Source: UBA9732 sp052170315 (GTDB lineage Bacteria; Spirochaetota; Spirochaetia; Sphaerochaetales; Sphaerochaetaceae). From it: a stretch of 64,000 bases of DNA. The notes beneath the pieces are model-generated. The model did not search any database and was not told the DNA's origin. It saw only the letters and a program-made list of their open reading frames with translations. The position numbers and the translations under genes are program-made. How positions within the stretch are numbered: the stretch's first letter is position 1; each line of letters opens with the position of its first letter. This document shows, in pieces, positions 43,111 through 50,547 of this stretch. Location of the stretch: contig JBQNAT010000003.1 of NCBI GenBank assembly GCA_052170315.1, forward strand, positions 1-64,000, read 5' to 3'.

Positions 43111-44895
43111 AGACTCCTTGTGATTACTGTCAGAATCAACGCAAAAATGCTGAGGCAGAAGATTGTATGCATCTTCAAGCATGTTGAAGCCAAGCACCCT
43201 GTCTATCTCGTAAATCAGCCGCCAGCACCTGTCTCCAAGTTCATAGATATCCTTTGATTGCACGGAGGTATTGGTAAGAACGCTTATTGTTTCAGCAATC
43301 AATGAAGGTTTAAGCTTACTTATTGCCGTCTTCGGAATGATATTATACTTACTTTCAAGATACTTTTCCAAATGATTTCGGGTGTCTATAATTGTGGGTA
43401 CTATAAGCGCGGGGGAAATGCCGTAGCTTTCAAGACCCATTACAAGACGTTCGTTTAAAACCGCCCAGTCAGCATAATCCCTGCGGCAAAGGCTGCTGTG
43501 AATCTCAAAATAGTTCGGGAACCAGAAACCCATGCAGTCGGATATGCTCTGAGCAAAAGCCCCTCTGTAGTCATAGGGACCGCATTCAAGTCTTTTTATG
43601 GAATAGGCGAAGCTTTCATCCTTAAATGCCCTGCCAAGAGCCTCCGTGCCATAGCTTAAAGGTTCGCCTGGGCCTATGCGACGCCCCATCATCTCAATCA
43701 GGGGAAGCACCCTGGAATTGTCATTGAAGGAAAAATCCGGTTCAAACAGGTTCAACCGGACGCTGGGCAAGGCTTCGTTTACCCAGCCCATTACATTGCC
43801 GGCGGAAACCGGGTCAAGACCGTAATCAAGACACTGAGCATACCGCTCAATGATTTTATTCATGTCAAAGCAGCCGATATTGGAGCCCAGCATCAGTACG
43901 GATTCATAACCCGGTATTGAAATACCGTCCTCTGTTCTGTGCCTGCACAGTACGGGACAGCCTATGCAGCCGCCGTGTTCCTCTCCATAGCGCCGGCTTG
44001 TTTCGTCTCCGCTTAAATGGAAAAGCCTGGGGTCAGTCCTTCTGTTGAAATTGGAAACGGGAGCCCAGCCGAACCTGCTGGCGTTCTTGACAAGACAGGA
44101 AGAACCGCCTCTCTGCATTGCCTTGCAGTAGGGGCTGCTGTCCAAAGCCTGATACAGTTTATCAAAGGCCTTTTTTATTTCCTGCTCGGAGCCTTCAGCC
44201 TCATAGGCGGTGTCAAAACCGGTAATACACAGAGCTTTTATATTTTTATATCCGAATACACAGCCAAGTCCTCCTCTTCCCGTGGAAACGCCCTCGCAAA
44301 CCACAGAGGCGTAAGGAACCTTCTGCTCGCCGGCAGGCCCTATGGAAAGAGCTGTCTTCATGGGTCCAAGACCCAAAAAGGCTTCCATCTGACTTACGCG
44401 GTAGCCTATGAAAACCTCCGAGATTTTGTACTCAACTCCGCTTTTTCTTATATCTATTACCGCAGGCCGCCTGAGTCTTCCCGTTATAACCAAAGCCGAA
44501 TAGCCTATTGCGCGCAGCCTCATGCCTACAGTGTTGGAAACAACGTTGAAACTGAGATTTCCTGTGACGGGCGAGCGGAAGGCTATGCTTACGCTTTCAC
44601 ATCCCGGCATGCCGGAATTGCTTACAGATGAAGCAGTGATAACTATTGGATTCCCCGATTCATAGGAAGATGGCTCATCTACATCAAAGCCTGCGAATTC
44701 TGCCCATATTCTTGCCCCCAACGCGGGTCCTGAAACATAGCTGCGCAAAAAAACATCGGGAATTTTCCAGTCATAAAAACCCTCGTCGCTCAGATCCAGC
44801 ACAAGCGCCCTGACGGGTTTCCGGACTGAAAGCTCCTTTCCGGAGAACAGCGAGTCAAGTGTTTCAAGTCTTTCCCTTAGTACCGCGATGTTCAT
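43018..44895 (-). CDS. aldehyde:ferredoxin oxidoreductase (tungsten-pterin family)
   Basis: A 625-aa AOR-family protein. The N-terminal domain binds bis-pterin. GRGGLGCVFGYKNIKAL is the signature after it; the [4Fe-4S] cysteines appear as CIGCPVLC, with the fourth Cys in SSLC/DCMG-type segments toward the C-terminus. The family oxidises aldehydes to acids using ferredoxin and a W (or Mo) pterin. The start overlaps the stop of the preceding ferredoxin gene (ATGA), so the two form a unit. The C-terminal tail of about 30 residues overlaps the decayed YfcE gene and may be an extension by stop loss. Confidence 0.9.
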   Translation of the reverse strand: MNIAVLRERLETLDSLFSGKELSVRKPVRALVLDLSDEGFYDWKIPDVFLRSYVSGPALGARIWAEFAGFDVDEPSSYESGNPIVITASSVSNSGMPGCESVSIAFRSPVTGNLSFNVVSNTVGMRLRAIGYSALVITGRLRRPAVIDIRKSGVEYKISEVFIGYRVSQMEAFLGLGPMKTALSIGPAGEQKVPYASVVCEGVSTGRGGLGCVFGYKNIKALCITGFDTAYEAEGSEQEIKKAFDKLYQALDSSPYCKAMQRGGSSCLVKNASRFGWAPVSNFNRRTDPRLFHLSGDETSRRYGEEHGGCIGCPVLCRHRTEDGISIPGYESVLMLGSNIGCFDMNKIIERYAQCLDYGLDPVSAGNVMGWVNEALPSVRLNLFEPDFSFNDNSRVLPLIEMMGRRIGPGEPLSYGTEALGRAFKDESFAYSIKRLECGPYDYRGAFAQSISDCMGFWFPNYFEIHSSLCRRDYADWAVLNERLVMGLESYGISPALIVPTIIDTRNHLEKYLESKYNIIPKTAISKLKPSLIAETISVLTNTSVQSKDIYELGDRCWRLIYEIDRVLGFNMLEDAYNLLPQHFCVDSDSNHKESSIVPFRRLIDRYCFLRKQTIAVQCSNFNNS

Positions 44896-45317
44896 AATAC
44901 GACTCCGTTTTCCGATTCGCCCGCAGGATAAAATTTAATGCTGTGGAAAACACAGACCTTTTCACACCAGCGGCAGGAAGCGCAAAGCTTCGGGTTTGAA
45001 AGAGCTGGAAGCCTGTCGGCTCCGGGCTTTGTAATAAGACCCGCGGGGCACATTTCATAGCACTTACCGCAGCGTCTGCATATTTCCCTGTCAAAATGAG
45101 GAACCGGCCAGGTCCGCTTGCTGGAACGGACCTGAATATTCCCCATAGGGTCCGTCACTGCGGCGTTTTTGCACACACGGGCACAGGCGCCGCAGTCAAT
45201 GCAGTAGTCGCCGTCTATGTAATGACGCCTTCCGGGCTGGCCTGAAACGGCCTTTACGGGGCAAATGGAAATGCACATACCGCATCCTGCACAGGAAGAT
45301 TCAATAGCATAAGCCAT
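44892..45317 (-). CDS. polyferredoxin with four 4Fe-4S motifs (AOR partner)
   Basis: A 141-aa iron-sulfur protein. Cysteine motifs in order: CAGCGMCISIC, CIDCGACARVC, CRRCGKCYEMC and CASCRWCEKVC, i.e. four CxxCxxCxxxC clusters in two ferredoxin-like modules joined by a basic linker. It is translationally coupled to the aldehyde oxidoreductase and is its likely electron acceptor (AorA-type small subunit). No Shine-Dalgarno lies at the usual distance from its ATG; a candidate promoter (TTGACG, 17 bp, TAAATT at 45347-45352 and 45324-45329) ends 6 nt before it. Confidence 0.9.
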   Translation of the reverse strand: MAYAIESSCAGCGMCISICPVKAVSGQPGRRHYIDGDYCIDCGACARVCKNAAVTDPMGNIQVRSSKRTWPVPHFDREICRRCGKCYEMCPAGLITKPGADRLPALSNPKLCASCRWCEKVCVFHSIKFYPAGESENGVVL

Positions 45318-45348
45318 GGTTAGAATTTATAGTTATTGCTCCTTTGCG

Positions 45349-47037
45349 TCAATCTTCATAGTCACTGCCGCCTATGAACTCGCGAAGAATGGAGTCGCTT
45401 GGTACAAAATCCGCCGGTATAGCGTAAATATTGTCCAGGAATTTCAGCAACCTCTGGGCATGCGTATAGGCCGTGCCGGAATCAGGGCTTATTCCGTGAA
45501 GAAGCGGAGTAACATAAGGTGAAAGCACTCCCAATTCATAGTCCAGCGCGCTGTTGAACATCACATCTGCGTTATTCTGGTTCGGGAAGATATGGGTTCT
45601 TTCTCCGCGTGCCACGCTTGGCCACATAAGCAGAGTTTCCTCTGCGCTGGTACCTCTGGTTCTGTAGTCCCTGAGTATGCGCCTGAGCATCCTGTCATCC
45701 GTTGTGGATACGCGGTTACAGTCGTCCATATTCAACTGGGTAAGAGCCGAAATATAGATTTTATAGACATATTTCGGCGCAATCATAGATGTAACCCTGC
45801 TGTTCAGGCCGTGAATACCCTCTATTACAAAGATTGTACCTCTGTTCATTTTTATGGGCTCGTTCAGATAATAGGTTTCGTTCTTTGTAAAGCCGAAATG
45901 AGGAAGGTCTACTTCTTTGCCGTCAAAAAGGTCCTTCATGTTACGGTTGAACAGCTCCAGATTCAAAGCGTCCAGAGCTTCAAAATCCATCTTTCCTTCG
46001 TCATCCAGAGGAACCAGCTCACGTTTTTTGTAATAGTCGTCAAGCGATATCCTTATAGGATGGAAGTTCATAAGAAGAAGCTGCTCGCACAACCTTTTGG
46101 CAAAAGTGGTTTTGCCTGAAGAAGACGGACCGGCAATAAAAACGGCCTTTGCCTTCCTGTTGTAGATATCATCGGCAATGCCGGAAATCTTCCTGCGCTG
46201 GAGAGATTCGGAAAGCCTGACGTACTGCTCTGCGGTATTGTCCGAGCAGCGCCTGTTCATTTCGCCAACGCAGCTTACGTTGAGGATTTTTCCCCACGCG
46301 CGGTATTCGTTGAAAACTTCAAAGACCTTGCTGTTGTCCTTGAAGGGTATCATTTCCTTTATGCTTTCCCTGACGGGATATCTTAAAAGCATTCCGCATG
46401 TGCCGTACTGGCGAAGTTCCCAGGCACCCAGAATTCTGGTGTTGGGTACGATGGGCTCGAAGGCTATGTGATAGTAGTTCTGTATCCTGTACATGTTTAC
46501 CGCGGGTTCGTTCATTGAATCTATCAGCAGCATGGCATCTTCAAAACCCTGTTTTTTCAGCGTCCTCATGGCTTCCTGTGCTGAAAGCGCCACATAGTCT
46601 ATGTCCAGAGCCTGTTCAACAAGCTCTCTCATTTTGGCGGAAAGCACAGCTATCTGCTGATCATCTGTATAGAACCCATCTTCATAGTTGAAGTAGAAAC
46701 CGTCTCCCAGAGAATGGCCTATGACAAGACGCCTTTTGGGAAATACAAGCTTTGAAGCATAGCAAAGCAAAAAACATATGCTGTGTCTGTATATTCTGCG
46801 CCCGAAACCCTGGAAGACCCTTATAGGCTCTATCGCGCATGACATTGGCACCGGCACTCCAAGGGGGCTGAGTTCTCCGTTTACAAGCGCCCCTACAATT
46901 GGGTTTTCTTCATATGGGACTATGCCTATGTCATTATCCGCGGTTATAAGTCCGGCTTCTTTTAAAGCATCCCCTGCGGTGGAAAATGCCGGCATTTTGA
47001 ATTTCTTTCCCTGTACTGATATTGTAATCTCTCTCAT
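45349..47037 (-). CDS. nucleoside kinase with TGS domain (uridine kinase/PRK-like)
   Basis: A 562-aa protein. Residues 1 to about 60 form a TGS domain, and the middle part resembles the threonyl-tRNA synthetase second additional domain (HSLGDGFYFNYE). From about 270 there is a phosphoribulokinase/uridine-kinase domain: P-loop IAGPSSSGKTTFAKRL, shown by GPSSSGKTT, then SLDDYYK and VIEGIHGLN. The role is nucleoside phosphorylation, though substrates are unproven. The start at 47037 is preferred; the longer frame from 47103 starts in promoter DNA. This architecture is common in spirochaetes and Firmicutes. Confidence 0.92.
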   Translation of the reverse strand: MREITISVQGKKFKMPAFSTAGDALKEAGLITADNDIGIVPYEENPIVGALVNGELSPLGVPVPMSCAIEPIRVFQGFGRRIYRHSICFLLCYASKLVFPKRRLVIGHSLGDGFYFNYEDGFYTDDQQIAVLSAKMRELVEQALDIDYVALSAQEAMRTLKKQGFEDAMLLIDSMNEPAVNMYRIQNYYHIAFEPIVPNTRILGAWELRQYGTCGMLLRYPVRESIKEMIPFKDNSKVFEVFNEYRAWGKILNVSCVGEMNRRCSDNTAEQYVRLSESLQRRKISGIADDIYNRKAKAVFIAGPSSSGKTTFAKRLCEQLLLMNFHPIRISLDDYYKKRELVPLDDEGKMDFEALDALNLELFNRNMKDLFDGKEVDLPHFGFTKNETYYLNEPIKMNRGTIFVIEGIHGLNSRVTSMIAPKYVYKIYISALTQLNMDDCNRVSTTDDRMLRRILRDYRTRGTSAEETLLMWPSVARGERTHIFPNQNNADVMFNSALDYELGVLSPYVTPLLHGISPDSGTAYTHAQRLLKFLDNIYAIPADFVPSDSILREFIGGSDYED

Positions 47038-47044
47038 AAAACAA

Positions 47045-47073
47045 AGTATCAAGTCAAATTCTATAAAAGGCAA
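47045..47073 (-). promoter_or_regulatory. nucleoside kinase promoter, predicted leaderless transcript
   Basis: Minus strand: TTGCCT (47073-47068), a 17-bp spacer and GATACT (47050-47045). There are 7 nt from the -10 box to the ATG at 47037, and no Shine-Dalgarno. Confidence 0.55.
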
Positions 47074-47088
47074 GCATAAAATATTTAT

Positions 47089-47122
47089 AAAAAACGCGGC
47101 CATGTAGGTTTGCCATGACCGC
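47089..47122 (-). terminator. intrinsic terminator of the nifS-nifU unit
   Basis: Minus strand: stem GCGGTCATG/CATGGCCGC (47122-47114 with 47104-47096; one G-T pair), a 9-nt loop, then six T (47094-47089), 44 bp after the nifU stop. Confidence 0.8.
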
Positions 47123-47165
47123 TTTTCCCGGGGCTTTATACTTTATTAAGCCTGATTTCAAATCA

Positions 47166-47774
47166 TCATTTTCCGTGAATATGCTTCATCTCTTCAAATT
47201 CATGAGCTATTCTTTCCTTGCACTTGCCGCAGCCCGTCCCGTATCCTGTAAGCCTCTGAAGGTCCTCAAGCGTCCTGGCCTGCTCCGTTACAACAAGATG
47301 TTCTATCATCTGGTCCGTAACTCCCTTGCACTCGCAGAGTATCTTTGCGACAGACGCTTTGTAGGGGTTCTCCCTGCCGTTCTTTTCAAAATAGTCGTCA
47401 ATTGCCGCCCTTAGAGCCTTGTCTCCAAGAACCGAGCAGTGGAACTTGTGCTCCGGAAGACCGCCAAGAGCCTTTGTTATCATATCAGGCGTGATGTTGT
47501 AGGCTTCCTTAAAGTCCAGGCCCTTGACCATTTCACTCATCATGGATGTGCTTGCTATCGCGCTTGCGCAACCGTAGGTAAGCCATCTTATGTCTGTAAT
47601 TTTATCGTCCGTGACCTTGATGCCGACACGCATCTGGTCTCCGCAGGCAAGAGAACCCACTTCGCCTACAGCATCCGGTTGCCAGTCTTCTTCCTTTCGC
47701 CAGATGTTGCGCGGATTCATGAAATGATCCTTTACCGTATCCGTATAGACCCACTGGGCCATAAAGCTGTCCAT
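47166..47774 (-). CDS. nifU: Fe-S cluster scaffold NifU-like protein (IscU domain + [2Fe-2S] BFD-like domain)
   Basis: A 202-aa protein. An IscU-type scaffold domain (about 1-130) carries the three cluster cysteines in SLACGDQ, LTYGCASAIA and HCSVLG. A C-terminal BFD-like [2Fe-2S] domain has CECKGVTDQ and GCGKCKER. The third (Nfu) domain of classical NifU is absent. It starts 1 nt after the nifS stop with AGAGGA upstream, so the two form an operon supplying Fe-S clusters. No nitrogenase genes are present; housekeeping cluster assembly is the likely role. Confidence 0.93.
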   Translation of the reverse strand: MDSFMAQWVYTDTVKDHFMNPRNIWRKEEDWQPDAVGEVGSLACGDQMRVGIKVTDDKITDIRWLTYGCASAIASTSMMSEMVKGLDFKEAYNITPDMITKALGGLPEHKFHCSVLGDKALRAAIDDYFEKNGRENPYKASVAKILCECKGVTDQMIEHLVVTEQARTLEDLQRLTGYGTGCGKCKERIAHEFEEMKHIHGK

Positions 47775-47775
47775 A

Positions 47776-48945
47776 TTAAATTCCTCTTGTAGAAATAGAC
47801 CTAAGTCTTTTAATGATAAGGGGAAGGACTTTTATTACAAAATCAACATCCTCCATTGTATTGAAACGCCCGAACGAAAAGCGTATTGAACCGTGCGCAA
47901 GCTCTACGTCAATCCCTCCCGCCATCAGCACGTAGCTTGGTTCCAAAGACCCCGTAGCGCATGCGGAACCGGTTGATACCGCTATACCTTCCATATCAAG
48001 CATGAGAAGAATTGATTCTCCCTCAACATTCTCAAACGAGACATTCAATGTCCCTGGAAGGCAGTATTGCGGCTCTTTACATCCGTTTACCACCACATTC
48101 GGAACATTGTTTACAATTCCTTCCCTGAGTTTCTCGCGCATTGCCCAGAGCTTTCTGCTTTCTTCCGCCTGATTTTCCCTCGCAAGCTTTGCGGCAACAC
48201 CCATGCCGTAAATGCTTATCGCGTCATAGGTGCCGGCTCTTCTTCCGTGCTCCTGCTCACCGCCGTGTACAAGCGGTTCATAAGGTCTTCCCTTCTTTGA
48301 AAAAAGAAGTCCCACGCCCTTTGGACCGTAGAACTTGTGTCCGCTGCACGAAAGATAATCAATATCCCATTTCCTGCAGGAAACAGGGATTTTACCTATT
48401 GCCTGAGTTGCGTCCGTATGCATCATTGCTCCGGCTTTATGAGCCATTTCGGCAATCTCCGCAACTGGCTGAATGGCGCCGGTTTCATTGTTTCCCGTCA
48501 TTACGGAAACAAGCACCACATCCGGTCCCATAAGCTTCTCAAGCTCGGACATGTTAACGCGCCCGTCAGGATTCACAGGAGCCTGGTCCACACGGATGCC
48601 TTCCTTCCTTAGATACTTTACCGTCTCTATTATTGACGGATGCTCTATGGTTGTTGTGACTATTCTGCCTCCGCCTCTTTTTTCAATGAGGGACTTGGCG
48701 GTCATGAAAACGGTGTTGTTCGCTTCCGAGGCTCCGCTTGTGAAGGTTATCTCGGAAGTGTCGCAGTCAAGAAGCTCCGCAAGGTTCTGTCTGGATTCCT
48801 CTACAAGCTTGTGAGCCTCCCGACCGAACGTATGCATGCTTGACGCATTGCCAAAAACAACGGGAGCCGCCTTTGCCATGGCATCCAGAACTTCCGGAGC
48901 CATCTGGGTGGTCGCATTGTTGTCCAAATATATTAATCTACCCAT
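47776..48945 (-). CDS. nifS: cysteine desulfurase (NifS/IscS type)
   Basis: A 389-aa PLP enzyme taking sulfur from cysteine as a persulfide. YLDNNATTQMAPEV is the typical start; TSGASEANN binds cofactor phosphate; the PLP lysine is in SCSGHKFYGPKGVG. The catalytic Cys is in the mobile loop STGSACATGS. Paired with the scaffold gene directly downstream. Upstream is a TTGACG-type -35 and an inverted repeat that may be a regulator site. Confidence 0.95.
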   Translation of the reverse strand: MGRLIYLDNNATTQMAPEVLDAMAKAAPVVFGNASSMHTFGREAHKLVEESRQNLAELLDCDTSEITFTSGASEANNTVFMTAKSLIEKRGGGRIVTTTIEHPSIIETVKYLRKEGIRVDQAPVNPDGRVNMSELEKLMGPDVVLVSVMTGNNETGAIQPVAEIAEMAHKAGAMMHTDATQAIGKIPVSCRKWDIDYLSCSGHKFYGPKGVGLLFSKKGRPYEPLVHGGEQEHGRRAGTYDAISIYGMGVAAKLARENQAEESRKLWAMREKLREGIVNNVPNVVVNGCKEPQYCLPGTLNVSFENVEGESILLMLDMEGIAVSTGSACATGSLEPSYVLMAGGIDVELAHGSIRFSFGRFNTMEDVDFVIKVLPLIIKRLRSISTRGI

Positions 48946-48950
48946 AATTA

Positions 48951-48967
48951 TTTACCCTACAGGTAAA
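48951..48967. promoter_or_regulatory. candidate operator upstream of nifS
   Basis: The inverted repeat TTTACC-CTACA-GGTAAA lies 6 bp upstream of the nifS ATG and just after a possible -10 (TATAAC). An Rrf2/IscR-type regulator is conceivable, but the motif is not the known IscR consensus. Confidence 0.4.
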
Positions 48968-48991
48968 AGTTATATCTGAACAAAAGAATCG

Positions 48992-50158
48992 TCAAGTATG
49001 TGTTTTGCCGTGGTCAACCCTCTCCCAGCAGCCGCGGGGAGTGAAAGCGGAGGCTATGGCCTTGAAGCCGAAAATCCGTTCGTATTCTTCCAGTTTCAGG
49101 CTGTAGGCCTTAACAGCCTGCTCCTGTATCACAAGAACAACATAGACGCTGTCGCCGTTGAACATCAGGGCGGAGCCGTAGCATCCCGGAACTTCGGCGG
49201 CGCGTTTGCTTAGCCAGTCTATCTCCGGGCACGAAAAATCAAGGACGTTCCTTATCAAATCCCCGATATGGCTGAAAAGCCGCCCTATCTGCATCCCGTC
49301 ACCCATGGGAAAAAGCCTGTAAACCGAAGACGCGGCGGCATTAACCTCCAGAACGGCCTTGCAAATACGCCTTGAGTTCTCGTCTATCGGCACTATCCTG
49401 TCCGTAAGGTCGCTTATGGGGAAGTCGCTTAGCGTTATGTAAGGGGCCTTTTCCTTCAAATTTCCGAATGAAGCGCGCACCTGGCTATGCTTATGAATCA
49501 GCTCTTCCCTCATTGCAGAAGGCGGTATACGGCAGTCCACGGAAAGCAGGCCGCAGCCTTTTCCCGCAAACGGGTCGTCAAGGTAGGAAAAAGAAAGCGT
49601 ATTCAGGTCAAAGAAGAGGTATTTCCCCTCCCGGGCCTTAAGCATGGTGATTATGGTGCTGTATTTGACATTTTCCTCGCAGTATTCCGTACAGCTTCTG
49701 CAGCACAGACTGGCAATCTCCGTGTCGTCCATATCCAGACCCAGGGCATCTCTCAGAGCCAGACAGACCCCTACGCTCATTGCCGAGGCCAGAGTCGGGC
49801 TGGAATCTCTAAGAACAGGCCCTGAAAAGCTTATGTTGTAAGATTTAAGCCCTACGCTCCTTTCATTCAGGCCGGAAAATACGCCTTTTACGTAATTTCC
49901 CCACTTGTCCTCTTTGCGGAACTTCAGGGAAGTTAATGCAAACTTCTTTTTATCGTTTGTAAAGGTATTAAGCATGTGGATTTGTCCGTCATGGCTTTCA
50001 GAGATGGCAATAAACAATTCCCTTCCGTTGGCACAGCAAAGGACATGTCCCCGACTGTAAGAAGCAAACTCACCAAGCAGAATGGTGACATCAGGGACAC
50101 GGATGATTATCTGCGGAATCTGATTGAATTCTTTTCGATGAATATCCTCAATGAGCAA
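48992..50158 (-). CDS. galactokinase-like GHMP kinase with degenerate motifs
   Basis: A 388-aa protein with galactokinase layout. The N-terminal substrate motif PGRxNLIGEHTDY appears as RVPDVTILLGEFASYSRG, keeping only the Gly-Glu. The ATP loop PxGxGLSSSA appears as GPVLRDSSPTLASAMSVG, and the C-terminal GGGFGG motif is replaced by PGCYGSALMFNG. The fold seems retained, but catalysis is doubtful; a regulatory or binding role is possible. It starts at TTG with GGGGAG upstream. It lies between the rpmE terminator and nifS on the same strand, apparently alone. Confidence 0.65.
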   Translation of the reverse strand: MLIEDIHRKEFNQIPQIIIRVPDVTILLGEFASYSRGHVLCCANGRELFIAISESHDGQIHMLNTFTNDKKKFALTSLKFRKEDKWGNYVKGVFSGLNERSVGLKSYNISFSGPVLRDSSPTLASAMSVGVCLALRDALGLDMDDTEIASLCCRSCTEYCEENVKYSTIITMLKAREGKYLFFDLNTLSFSYLDDPFAGKGCGLLSVDCRIPPSAMREELIHKHSQVRASFGNLKEKAPYITLSDFPISDLTDRIVPIDENSRRICKAVLEVNAAASSVYRLFPMGDGMQIGRLFSHIGDLIRNVLDFSCPEIDWLSKRAAEVPGCYGSALMFNGDSVYVVLVIQEQAVKAYSLKLEEYERIFGFKAIASAFTPRGCWERVDHGKTHT

Positions 50159-50220
50159 AGACAGTTCTCCCCGTACCTACTGTCTGGAATTTTAAAGCAC
50201 GGAGCAACAGATTGCAAATA

Positions 50221-50248
50221 AAATAAAAAACCCGCGGTTTCCCGCGGG
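50221..50248 (-). terminator. intrinsic terminator of rpmE
   Basis: Minus strand: stem CCCGCGG/CCGCGGG (50248-50242 with 50237-50231), GAAA loop, followed by six T and then ATTT (50230-50221), 22 bp after the rpmE stop. Confidence 0.9.
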
Positions 50249-50269
50249 CCTTATGCCGTACGTAAGCAG

Positions 50270-50476
50270 TTACCTGGACTGCGCGCCATAGCGCTTGTTG
50301 AATCTCTCAACTCTTCCTGTAGAGTCAACAAGTTTCTGCGTGCCGGTAAAGAACGGGTGACAGGCAGAGCAGATTTCAACCTGCATATTCTTAGCCGTTG
50401 TCTTTGTCTTGATGACGTTTCCGCATGAGCATCTGATTTCGCTCAGCTCATATTTTGGATGGATTCCATTCTTCAT
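50270..50476 (-). CDS. rpmE: 50S ribosomal protein L31
   Basis: A 68-aa ribosomal protein of the zinc-binding (C+) type: the cysteines CSCG and CSACHPFFTG form the ribbon. The N-terminus MKNGIHPKY and the FTGTQKLVDSTGRVERF segment are standard. GGAGG precedes the ATG. It is the last gene of the rho block, 71 bp after rho, and ends at a strong terminator. Confidence 0.97.
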   Translation of the reverse strand: MKNGIHPKYELSEIRCSCGNVIKTKTTAKNMQVEICSACHPFFTGTQKLVDSTGRVERFNKRYGAQSR

Positions 50477-50547
50477 TTTACGTCCTCCGTTTTGCTATCT
50501 GCTGGTGTTTGCAGCAGACAAAGTGAGTTGTATAAGCCGTCTCCGTT

